The notes under the pieces were generated by a model, which was given only the letters and a program-made list of their open reading frames with translations, was not told the origin of the DNA and made no database searches. Position numbers and translations under genes: made by a program. 64,000 nucleotides of DNA from Bolinopsis microptera (Eukaryota; Ctenophora; Tentaculata; Lobata; Bolinopsidae), in NCBI RefSeq assembly GCF_026151205.1, contig NC_087072.1:13492169-13556168 (forward strand). Direction: 5' to 3'. This document shows, piece after piece, positions 59,601 to 64,000 of this stretch (positions are counted from its first letter, which is position 1; the number at the start of each line of letters is the position of its first letter).

Positions 59601-60178
59601 TGTTTTGTCGCACTTTAGTTCGTGTCGCACTACAGTCCAGGTAGCGCACTGTAGTGCGACAGTGTCGGCCTTGAAAATTCTCTGTCGCACTAGGGTACGT
59701 GTCGCACTACGATCCAGGTAGCGTACTCTACTGCGACAGTGTCGATCTTGGAGGTTTCGCACTAGGGTACATGTCGCACTAGAGTACGTGTCGCACTACA
59801 GTACGTGAACCCAGAGATTTGACGGTGCTTTTGTTATCGAAGTGGATGAGCAGCCTGCTAGTCTCAACAGCCGAAAAAATATGCGAGGATTCAAGTTGCG
59901 GTACTACGAGGAGGTAATCACAACATACGACGACTCACACGCGGCACCATGACGACGACTCACACGCGGCACCATGACGACGTACCACGTGCGGCACCAT
60001 GACGACGTACCACGTGACTTGTCAGCTCTTATAAGTACGGACTTGTTTTTACTCAGTGAGTTTTATGAAATAATTTTAAATCGTACTTAGCGACATGTTT
60101 CCAGAACTCCTTGTGTTTCGCAGTAGGTGCCTGATGCAGATCAGCCACCAGCTGTTGGAAGACGGTCTCTGATATCAT
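28482..60178 (-). CDS. RIF1: RIF1-like protein (telomere-associated/replication-timing factor), large minus-strand gene
   Basis: Minus-strand exons, with phases that agree: 60178-60087 (ATG), 58486-58322, 58140-57963, 52395-52246, 51882-51748, 50556-50426, 50253-50085, 49944-49745, 49470-49377, 49112-48910, 48793-48550, 40350-40186, 38641-38540 (676 codons in frame), then ~38386-38316. The product reads as N-terminal HEAT repeats. Diagnostic stretches are FKSDVMSPDMELRCAVVLAV, NKQIAIKCVWAVANVKE, KHMKFFMTPFFTIKEPS followed by VSLALVKSWWYLVVACHRL, and SKLVVWENVSAALAEYTEQ. These track the order and pattern of vertebrate RIF1 (KRLKLLMQP...LEVWWYLLMRLG). RIF1 recruits PP1 to control replication timing and guides break-repair choice at chromatin. 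Acceptors of exons 5, 9 and 11 were chosen by phase and are less certain. Exons below 38 kb are listed separately. The introns host two whole genes and several transposons. Confidence 0.88.
28890..29113 (-). other. Open minus-strand stretch of unclear status
   Basis: A 64-codon minus frame ending at 28919 reads LPIMKQEGSVLARATGSGRR + ATKMTRGKNGPT. It is basic and polar, like an unstructured C-terminal segment, and could be another RIF1-like exon. No firm donor or phase match could be assigned. Confidence 0.25.
29384..29972. repeat. ~58-bp tandem repeat carrying splice-acceptor-like sequence, ~10 copies
   Basis: Each unit reads roughly TTATTTCAGGTCGTTACGAA + GGGAAGGTAGTGTTGAAGTA + AACATTGTTAAGGTG. 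Copies differ by many one-base insertions and deletions. The TATTTCAG|G on the plus strand resembles an acceptor, but the gene here is on the minus strand. Confidence 0.9.
30013..30066 (-). CDS. RIF1: Probable small RIF1-like exon
   Basis: The 54-bp exon lies between CTTCAAAG| and GCATCCAG|GTTGTT and reads KTSSMVISPERPLFSAS. Its start phase fits the preceding candidate exon at 30714-30620. It contains a possible SP phosphosite. The plus strand over the same place is also open for 64 codons (29912-30106) but stops right before a donor-like site. Confidence 0.45.
30119..31480. repeat. ACTAGTGGTT decamer arrays in three blocks
   Basis: Degenerate ACTAGTGGTT repeats fill 30119-30510, 30722-30845 and 31362-31480. 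The first block contains three spaced copies of a CTTATCATCCCTCTGACGGTTAG-like segment, so larger units were duplicated too. Unique sequence between the blocks holds candidate exons. Confidence 0.85.
30620..30714 (-). CDS. RIF1: Probable RIF1-like exon (middle/C-terminal region)
   Basis: Acceptor CTCGTAG and donor CCAAA|GTAAGT bound a 95-bp open frame on the minus strand (MLQKESTCIIADNSQCAQKL + QSPVFLKVRSP). It ends in phase 2, which matches the start phase of the next candidate exon at 30066-30013. Low-complexity Ser/Pro/Lys sequence is expected in the poorly conserved middle of RIF1. There is no recognisable domain. Confidence 0.5.
31880..32952. repeat. ~21-bp array of TGACGTCACGTGGTATTACA units (~50 copies)
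   Basis: Each intact unit joins a CRE palindrome (TGACGTCA) to an overlapping E-box (CACGTG). Copies show dense single-base indels. A smaller block of the same unit lies at 34013-34140. Long plus-strand open frames here (32077, 32537) are repeat by-products. Confidence 0.95.
33696..33803 (-). CDS. RIF1: Probable RIF1-like exon with strong acceptor
   Basis: A long pyrimidine tract ending TTGTTCAAG precedes a 36-codon phase-0 exon (ENLFCSLMFPRDLNLVPAST + LVEVRGIFTTGSPTSK), ending at AAG|GTTTAG. It lies between other minus-strand candidate exons. Two other frames are also open across parts of this GC-richer patch, including a 139-codon minus frame at 33499-33918. The reading is therefore the best guess rather than certain. 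Confidence 0.45.
34013..34140. repeat. Second block of the TGACGTCACGTGGTATTA repeat
   Basis: About six degenerate copies of the unit of the 31.9-32.95 kb array occur here, with ATGATGACGTCACGTGGTATT as the typical form. Confidence 0.85.
34160..34235 (-). CDS. RIF1: Possible RIF1-like exon with disrupted frame
   Basis: A good acceptor (TTCATTTTCAG) is followed in phase 0 by LHLNTVLKYLVPL and then a stop. A shift of frame continues as KHPVATARSRIT. This pattern fits a coding exon damaged by a base-level indel in an unpolished region, or a real pseudo-exon. The opposite strand reads VILERAVATGCFKEERDILE, which looks kinase-like but also stops. I prefer minus because neighbouring exons lie there. 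Confidence 0.3.
34262..36193. repeat. ~56-bp tandem array, ~35 copies
   Basis: The unit is approximately AAACAAATCCACGCTAATCT + TGGTAAGATGCTAATATCAG + TGTTAATACCACACTT. Nearly every copy has its own private single-base gain or loss, which is unusual for biological divergence alone. Confidence 0.95.
36397..36485 (-). CDS. RIF1: Probable RIF1-like exon (~exon 15)
   Basis: The minus-strand frame reads LAEVTSKTQSSSFRPVFLQI + FRPCIVFIP between GATGAG| and CCT|GTTAAT. It resembles the human RIF1 stretch containing SSVLGH...IRKIFATLTRPLALFY. The opposite strand is also open (YEDYTWPEDLEENW), so strand choice rests on the RIF1 match and on flanking minus-strand exons. It sits next to error-rich arrays, and the upstream exon junction could not be phased firmly. 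Confidence 0.5.
36505..36962. repeat. ~27-bp tandem array, ~17 copies
   Basis: The unit is GTTGAGGTAATAACGTTAAG + TTAATAA, with many one-base indels. It begins directly after the candidate exon at 36397-36485, so the GAGGTAATAAC start of the unit may derive from that exon's border. Confidence 0.9.
37010..37995. other. Mixed AT-rich stretch with short repeats
   Basis: It contains degenerate TAGTGGTATTAGTAG repeats near 37055-37095 and ACAGTGTTAGTAGTGTTAAC repeats at about 37775-37880. No supported exon was found. Confidence 0.6.
37995..38320. repeat. ~20-bp array TGACATCACGTGTGTTGTCA, ~16 copies
   Basis: Units again contain CACGTG next to a TGAC half-site, so they resemble the TGACGTCACGTG array at 32 kb but with a different spacer. 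The array abuts the candidate RIF1-like exon at 38316-38386. Confidence 0.88.
38655..40145. repeat. G-rich ~42-bp tandem array, ~35 copies
   Basis: The unit is approximately TTACCAGGTTCACAGCCTGG + AGGGAGGGATTATTAGGGGGG. Each unit has a short inverted repeat (CCAGG...CCTGG) and three or more G-runs, so it could form hairpins or G-quadruplexes. Copy lengths vary mainly in the G homopolymers. It lies in an intron of the RIF1-like gene between the exons at 38540-38641 and 40186-40350. Confidence 0.95.
41085..41878. mobile_element. MITE with 30-bp TIRs and CTAG target duplication
   Basis: The ends begin CCGGGGGTGATGCAACGTCA (41085) and are mirrored at 41878 with one mismatch over 30 bp. CTAG lies at both borders (41081-41084 and 41879-41882). 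Both ends also carry a direct repeat block of GTCAATTAAT units followed by GTCAATGTCAGTTT and GGAATACTGACATTAATTGA. The insertion splits the codons of the WLACRHH motif of the surrounding transposase relic, which proves it came later. Confidence 0.88.
42114..42191. repeat. 13-bp tandem repeat, six exact copies
   Basis: ACAGATCCTGTAT is repeated six times (78 bp). The unit is partly palindromic (ACAG...CTGT). It lies within the decayed transposase gene. Confidence 0.92.
42845..43449 (+). pseudogene. Frameshifted coding remnant, proline-rich then helical, unknown family
   Basis: The first frame reads SPGGLVDLFLPKTDLPIPP, then two VTIPR repeats in a Pro/Lys-rich stretch (to about 43080). Two frame changes later the sequence reads DLKNINLSPLRDAPLHIW and IRESIKEARGEFLTSLYTAV, ending RRAADLMIKHRSTNLSSD and TAG at 43447-43449. 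The protein-like composition over about 600 bp is clear. It follows the transposase relic directly and may be its second half or a second ORF of the same element. I do not recognise a domain. Confidence 0.5.
43450..44558. other. Non-coding intronic DNA with GTCACTCCGTAAC direct repeats
   Basis: No exon was seen. The motif GTCACTCCGTAACA occurs twice side by side at about 44073-44100, again as GTCACTCCGTAACG near 44292, and as GTCACACCGTAACA near 44460. The inverted form was not found at a matching distance. Confidence 0.5.
44559..45651 (+). pseudogene. Second broken transposase-like gene with Cys-rich C-terminal tail
   Basis: An acceptor TTTCAG at 44558 opens a frame with VRAIEEHCKELGIDIAGLKC, CDGTGTNTGRHSGVI and SVCSLHRIELPFRHF. 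After a one-step frameshift near 44757 it continues SLDGVTSGPNSFSGPIGKL to a stop at 44930. Another acceptor (CACTCAGCAG at 45260) starts ILRLFMSAGVPSN and MPKQRKLAGYVVNVYFPM. The final piece, at 45457-45651, is CNCLKSGCGNACSCRKAEIH + CGSTCLKCQDNCTN, a Cys-rich tail seen on many invertebrate orphan transposon proteins. The order (DGTxxNTG, LHxxELPxRHL, FSGPIGK, Cys-rich tail) matches that family as I know it. It is not intact. Confidence 0.65.
45652..47094. other. Gene-free AT-rich intronic DNA
   Basis: No exon or element boundary was recognised. Two related stretches near 45840-45960 and 46130-46250 share AAAGTTGTC/GTTCTTCTTT, GTGGTAAAAAGTGGTAA-like and ATTCAGAA motifs, suggesting an old local duplication. 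Confidence 0.45.
47508..48161. repeat. Nested 30-bp inverted repeat
   Basis: GCAAAGGGGAGGCCTGCCTT + CCGAGATCGC at 47508-47537 is exactly inverted at 48132-48161. It lies inside the poly-G-ended element and may mark a second, nested element. No target duplication was found at its borders. The right arm is preceded by a partial direct copy (GCGAAGGGGAGGCCTGCGATC), so the end structure is complex. Confidence 0.7.
47653..47694. repeat. TACTTTAATA decamer repeat, ~4 copies
   Basis: ATACTTTAATATACTTTAAT continues for four units next to the 30-base G-run at about 47570-47597. A looser inverted version (TTAAAGTATATTAAAATG) occurs just upstream. Confidence 0.8.
50661..50689. repeat. Poly-G run of about 29 bases
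   Basis: A long uninterrupted G homopolymer in the intron between the RIF1-like exons at 50426-50556 and 51748-51882. Similar runs occur at 47101-47121, 47570-47597, 53420-53434 and 54044-54060. Confidence 0.9.
51552..51597. repeat. Perfect 21-bp palindrome with 4-base loop
   Basis: AATAAAGTTAAGCTAATATA+A (51552-51572), TGCG, and the exact inverted complement (51577-51597) form a perfect hairpin in a RIF1-like intron. No transposon ends or target duplications are evident. Confidence 0.9.
53051..54906 (+). CDS. Secreted protein with two copies of an uncharacterised two-exon module (gene A, ~364 aa)
   Basis: Exons 53051-53117, 53290-53406, 53614-53973, 54216-54341 and 54482-54906 all join in phase 1 and end at TAA. 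Exon 1 is a signal peptide (MIRFLVLLQFVGYQVESLTF, cleavage near SA). The module spans two exons. The first part has KAEYCCNKRISHPYWSET (copy 1) or KYCFDGKLNSPYWAQTN (copy 2). The second part has FLVMDYG, MDGVEISLLD, QIYAIDC and ILVVDTWAQVE (copy 1) or LIVDYGD, YTVSCGGEVGRLIKFVT and ILIVETWAQI (copy 2). The beta-rich pattern suggests a jelly-roll or galactose-binding-like fold, which is inference. If the donor at 53974 is not used, copy 1 ends at TAG 53985-53987 and would form its own short protein. The gene lies wholly within intron 3 of the RIF1-like gene, on the opposite strand. Confidence 0.75.
54907..56068. other. Spacer between genes A and B
   Basis: AT-rich and without a supported gene. 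A 35-bp exon-like piece (CTGCAG|GGATGTGACGAGAACC...CTACG|GTAATT, near 55580-55612) has splice-like borders but nothing to join it to. Confidence 0.4.
56069..57702 (+). CDS. Secreted PLAT-like + CCP/sushi + uncharacterised module protein (gene B, ~368 aa)
   Basis: Exons 56069-56132, 56315-56655, 56777-56972, 57089-57217 and 57326-57702 give one open frame ending TAA. Exon 1 encodes a signal peptide (MKLFCFHSVLLIVYCAESLG). Exon 2 (VTYEITQLTKDTQVNGDGGR, DYFFTIQGTLG, GVYTGLKIRNGGSNSWACKK) resembles a PLAT/LH2-type beta-sandwich. Exon 3 (NCTRLPLRWGSMSGS, VKYGEVVGNLTCLD, SVTCVGD, KPSC) has the four Cys and spacing of a CCP/sushi domain. Exons 4-5 hold one copy of the module found twice in gene A (KAEFCCDGNFKFPSWSETT; FLNMDYGATLHF, MDGTKITLLD, QTYRIGLGGQIGRKVKFQT, ILVVESWAEVE). 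It is probably extracellular, perhaps a lectin-like or innate-immunity protein. That role is a guess from domain company. It lies downstream of gene A in the same RIF1-like intron. Confidence 0.75.
58676..59811. mobile_element. MULE-type transposon, internally deleted, with 9-bp target duplication
   Basis: CAGAGATTT is duplicated at 58667-58675 and 59812-59820. The ends read GGTAATCGTACTG (left) and, inverted, GGTTCACGTACTG (right), so the element starts GG and ends CC as Mutator-like elements do. Inside both ends are many TAGTGCGACACGTACTCTAG-like repeats in opposite orientation, making a TIR of about 50 bp or more. The 1136-bp element carries one small gene on the plus strand. It sits in intron 1 of the RIF1-like gene. 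Confidence 0.85.
59148..59579 (+). CDS. FLYWCH zinc finger fused to a transposase C-terminal remnant (143 aa)
   Basis: Residues 1-65 match a FLYWCH zinc finger: FIPGRTTGSRNVIHDGYRYC, then YWRCTEKICSGRL and THSHPP, giving the F, L/Y, WxC, C and HxH positions. Residues ~80-135 (KQALWRKMQQHDLVPEYN, FQMIGAIAFVDLGDVLDTW, LKATLP) resemble the part of MULE transposases just after the first catalytic residues (RKVQELGL...RMLLALAFVP..V). The catalytic DDE domain that should lie between and after is missing, so the protein is not an active transposase. The ORF is complete with ATG and TAA and could still bind DNA. It lies between the TIRs of the surrounding element. A second start at 59116 in another frame is not used. 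Confidence 0.8.
   Translation: MSSSITFIPGRTTGSRNVIHDGYRYCLDKKRDDRTYWRCTEKICSGRLSLMNDTTVTSTKTHSHPPTPAQLFTKRGCFFHHKQALWRKMQQHDLVPEYNAENSAVRKYFQMIGAIAFVDLGDVLDTWTQLKATLPPEMDSFAD
59925..60025. repeat. ~27-bp tandem repeat, ~4 copies
   Basis: Units alternate between CATGACGACGACTCACACGC + GGCAC and CATGACGACGTACCACGTGC + GGCAC, in RIF1-like intron 1 close to exon 1. CACGTG occurs in the last units. Confidence 0.85.
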
Positions 60179-60837
60179 TGGGACGAGATTCTTGTTATCA
60201 TGATATCAAGAAATGCATCTAGTGATGCAGTACAGAATCACATCTAAGCTGAGCAATAAGTTGAGAGTTAGATAATTATACAGATTGTTATTACCGCAAT
60301 TATTGAACATTTTATAATTTTAGGAACTAAAAGATTCGTAACCTATAATATAACATAGTTGAAGTAGATTTAACGACACAATGATTATATTAATAATGAG
60401 ATGTGTTTGAAGATGTTTTACGTTTTGATTAATATGAAAAAGGCTAGTAAATTTATGTTTATTGAGCATTATATAATATTAACAAAAATTGATATACAGC
60501 AAGTTTCACAATTACAAATACATGTATCAATTTGATAAAACACCCAAACTTGGAAATTTTTAGGTAGTTGGAAAACATTCATATTTTCTGTCAAAAATTT
60601 AAGGAACGTGCACCATGGGGCTAGTCCCTGGCGTTTTCTAATTGTTGCACTGATTATATCTTCAACAGAAGATGTCCTACTCATTACACAATTTGCTATC
60701 ACTAAACAAAGAGAAAAAAATTAAATATTACTAAGAAATAAATTTGATAACAGTTCATAAAATTATAGAACTAAGCACAATAACAAGTTATTTCAGACAG
60801 TTTGTAGTTTGCAGTTTGTCGTATTATGGTATTGTAG
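60179..60837. other. RAD54B-RIF1 intergenic spacer
   Basis: Both genes are on the minus strand. The spacer should contain the RAD54B-like 3' UTR (a minus-strand AATAAA is at 60463-60458) and the RIF1-like promoter and 5' UTR. The minus-strand open frame 60469-60702 has no recognised motif and lies in the 3' UTR position. Confidence 0.5.
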
Positions 60838-63800
60838 TCATGAAGTTTTCTTAACAAAAGAAAATGTGACATTAGGATCAGATTGATGGGAATGTTGCCA
60901 ACTCATAAGTTCCATTATTCCATGATTGAAAGAAACTTCTTCTTCATCTTCCAGTGCCATGTTCTCCTTTTCCTGATCCCCTGATTTTTCGGCTTTTGCC
61001 TCAGATGGTCTGCAAGAATATAACATTAAAAATATGTTTCATGTTAAAAATATCAATTAAATACCTTGTTAGAACTTGGATCAAAGGAAATAGTTGCTAT
61101 TTTGAAACGGGTAACTTCTGGTTTATAACGGAAAATAGGCACAACTCAAAACACCCTATTTAGTAATTTAGATAATTATATTGTATTGTTTACTAACCTG
61201 TAGTTACCATGGCAATCACACTTGAGAAGCCGGTGTGTAGTAGACACAGTCTCAAAGTCATAAGAGAAGATATCTTTCAGATCAGCTTGAGTAAAACTAC
61301 ACTGTTCCTCACCCTTATCAACAACACAAGTGCTCAGACCTTGCTTCCTTATCTGATAAATTATAAAACTGAGAACATGGTATTTCAAACTAGTGCAAGT
61401 TGTAACCATGTTATTAAATAAGGCCTCAAGTTATTCTGATTAAAAACCAAAGAATCAAAGAGAAGAACGTCTATTTTAAATTACCTGTCGTTGGAATATT
61501 TTCTCCTCGATTGTTCCGGTAGTCAAAAGTCTATAAATAGTAACATTCTTCCTTTGTCCATCTCTCCAAACCCTGGCCATAGCTTGCTGGTCATTTGCAG
61601 GGTTCCAGTCGATATCATAGAGTATAACAACATTCCCACCAATCAGGTTCAGACCAACTCCTCCAGCTTTACTGCTCAGCAGAAACACCATCCTCCTACA
61701 AAGTGCAAGTGACATTGTTACATTATTAGATTACTAGTCGATCTGTATTATCTACCGTTAAAATAATGATCTGCAGTTCAAGAGACAGTGAAAATTTAGA
61801 GATTGGGAAAATGAGGCATGTGTCATGATATTACGCTTTGAGAAGAATTTAAGTGTTAAATAAACTAACTTGTCGTGCTTGGAGTTGAAAAGATCGACCA
61901 TGTTTTGTCGTTTAGATTGAGGCGTTTTACCGTCCAGTCTGTGATATTCCAGTCCCAGACTATCACAAAGGTATCCAAGCACGTCTAGCGTCTGAAATGA
62001 ACAAATTCAATACCATCATTAAATCAAAAAGGAAATGTAATTAACGATGACGTAAGCTATGGTCAACTACATGAAACGCTACATCATGTAGCGGCTAGAT
62101 GACACAGAAAGAGCTCTACAGCTGGACACCTCTTACCTGGGTATAGTTTGAGACCAAAACAACCTTGTTCCCCAGTTTGGTCTGCTTGATGATAAGAGTT
62201 GATGTAACAATTAGTTTACTGCTGTCAGATACCTTCACATCTTTAACTCCTTCTACTTCTTCTTCAACCAAACAAGGGTGGTTACATAACTTCTTTAACG
62301 TGCAAATCAGCTGAATAGTCGGGGTTATAGTCGGGGTTATTAAGATTATTTATTGAGAAGAAATAGAGACTGAATATTTTTTTAATTTAAACTAAGTACA
62401 TACAAAAAACTAAGTACTAAATAGACTCGTGCTATAGCTTTTATTGACTTAATGTTATTTTCATAGTATTCAAACAAGGGAATGTTTTTACAGTACCTTC
62501 AGAATATCCGAGCTGGCGATTCCGTGTAAGTAGGTTTTGTTAAGTGTATCCATGTATTTCTCCTGCAAGGAGGCACTAGCTCTGCAGAATAGGATACATT
62601 CTTCTTTTGGAGGAAGGTACTTTTCATTTATTTTACTCGATCTGAAATTAGTTGGATATTATTGTATGGAAAATTTTAGTCAGTACAACGTTTTAGAGAT
62701 GTCATGACAAAGTTTTAGAGAAGTATATAAATTTGAGTTTCTAGCTGTTTTATAATTTTAAATTCTTGTCGGGATTTAGAGATTCTAACATTGAATAAAA
62801 CATACCGCCTGAGAATGAATTTGGATGTTATCTTAGAGAGTTCTTGAGAGCGACTTTTGCCAAGTGAAACCTCACTATTGCTAGCTGTCGGTAAAAGGGA
62901 TGTTTGAATGGGGTCTGCGTAAACATTGTTGAATGCTCTGGGACTACCGAGGATTCCAGGATTTACAAATGAGGCCAAGGTGTAGAACTCCTGGAAATTG
63001 AGATGTTGAAATTAATAAGTTGTTTCTAAATAATGTTGGTAAGTTGACACGATAATTATTATTGGTCGTACTAACAACTCGTAAACACATTTTAACAAAA
63101 ATCCACAACTCAAATGCCTGTAATTGACTGTTATACCGCACATGACATAACAGTTTTACCTTCAAGTTATTCTGAACTGGAGTGCCTGTCAAAACCACCC
63201 GACGTTTACAAGGTAACTGACAGAGAGCTTCTCCAATTTTAGCAGCCACGTTCTTCAGTCTGTGCCCTTCATCACAAACTATAAGACCCCAGTCTATCTT
63301 TAATATCTCAGCTATACTCTTCCTAAACATTTCGTAACTGATGACCAACACAGAGTACAGTGGGGAAGCAGCAAAATCCTGAACATTGCTCTCACCAGCC
63401 GTTAAACCCCACACTTTCACTCTCTCCTCTCCAAGCCATTTCTTAAACTCGTTCTTCCAATTTGTTACCAGAGAGCTTGGTGTGATTACAAGGCATTTCT
63501 TGCAGATTGGTATTCCCAAAGGGCCTTGTTTCAGCAACGTCCAGACAAGTCCAATGCATTGCAGTGTCTTCCCTAAACCCATGTCGTCAGCAAGAATAGC
63601 TCCAGAACCAGCTGTATCCTGCCCCATGACACATTGAAATAAAAATCGTACACCCTCAATTTGATGAGGTCTCATCTTTTCAGCCAAATATGGATCTAAA
63701 ACAATAGCCACTGCTTTTTCTGTTTCTCCTGATAACACAATGGCAGTAGGACAGTTTGGATCATAGCGAGATGTAGGTTTTTGTTTTGTTGATTCTTGAA

Positions 63801-64000
63801 TTGAGGAGTTGCTCAATTTTTGAGGGCACATAAATCCTTTCGAACTACTTGATTGCTTGATCTTTGTTAATGGTACTGAAGAAAGAGTAGAAAAACATGT
63901 TCCAGCATTGAAGGTATCAGCAGAAATTTCCTCATCAACCATTACTTCTTTGCCCCCAATAATTAGAGTTGATCCATTAGTGATGGCCTCTAAATCAACC
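60838..64000 (-). CDS. RAD54B: RAD54B-like SNF2-family DNA translocase, 5' end outside window
   Basis: Minus-strand exons 64000(+)-63160, 62990-62806, 62641-62497, 62310-62137, 61991-61870, 61695-61485, 61352-61198 and 61009-60838 join in consistent phases (about 668 codons) and end at TGA 60840-60838. Motifs in order: [17 protein letters not shown] (Walker A), [24 protein letters not shown] (motif II), [87 protein letters not shown] and [20 protein letters not shown]. The tail ([40 protein letters not shown]) points to RAD54B rather than RAD54L. It remodels chromatin and DNA with RAD51 in homologous recombination. Upstream coding continues past 64000 ([10 protein letters not shown]). Donors include GTTAGT and GTACTG. 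The Walker A lead-in is DDM where DEM is usual. Confidence 0.96.

Noticed and set aside
1-64000. tRNA and rRNA genes
   Set aside because: No cloverleaf with A/B boxes and no conserved rRNA blocks were noticed. A covariance-model scan such as tRNAscan-SE or Infernal would be needed to be sure.

Overview
This is eukaryotic, animal DNA. It is AT-rich, genes have short GT-AG introns, and it carries DNA transposons, a LINE and many satellite-like arrays. The host genes (RAD54B-like, RIF1-like, secreted CCP/PLAT-type proteins, a candidate A-kinase anchoring protein) are metazoan. The mix of RTE-like LINE, MULE, hAT and orphan transposase relics suggests an early-branching invertebrate such as a cnidarian; the species cannot be fixed from sequence alone.

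Layout, left half. Positions 1-2420 hold a nearly intact RTE-like LINE ORF; a 5'-truncated relative with a 12-bp target duplication lies at 10545-11147. Between them are a TA-flanked inverted-repeat element (5572-6428) and a decayed hAT transposon (6518-8568). From 11 to 24 kb there is mostly gene-free DNA with three arrays: a 50-bp repeat, a 33-bp minisatellite of about 3 kb, and a perfect 8-bp satellite of 83 copies. A three-exon plus-strand gene at 24160-27838 encodes a predicted N-myristoylated protein with PP1-docking-like KVTF motifs and an amphipathic helix resembling known PKA RII-anchoring helices.

Layout, right half. A RIF1-like gene runs on the minus strand from its start codon at 60178 down to about 38.3 kb with good exon continuity, and probably to about 28.5 kb, converging tail-to-tail with the AKAP-like gene. 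Its introns are crowded. Intron 1 holds a deleted MULE with a FLYWCH gene. Intron 3 holds two complete, oppositely oriented genes for secreted modular proteins. Intron 11 holds two broken transposase genes, a CTAG-flanked MITE and a hAT-type element with poly-G ends. The 3' half is filled by arrays whose units differ by many single-base indels, which looks like unpolished long-read consensus and probably breaks exon frames there.

The right edge carries most of a RAD54B-like gene (minus strand, 5' end outside the window) about 660 bp upstream of RIF1 in the same orientation. Two double-strand-break repair genes are therefore adjacent. Exon models were made by eye from splice signals, frame continuity and remembered family patterns; none was checked by search or transcripts.
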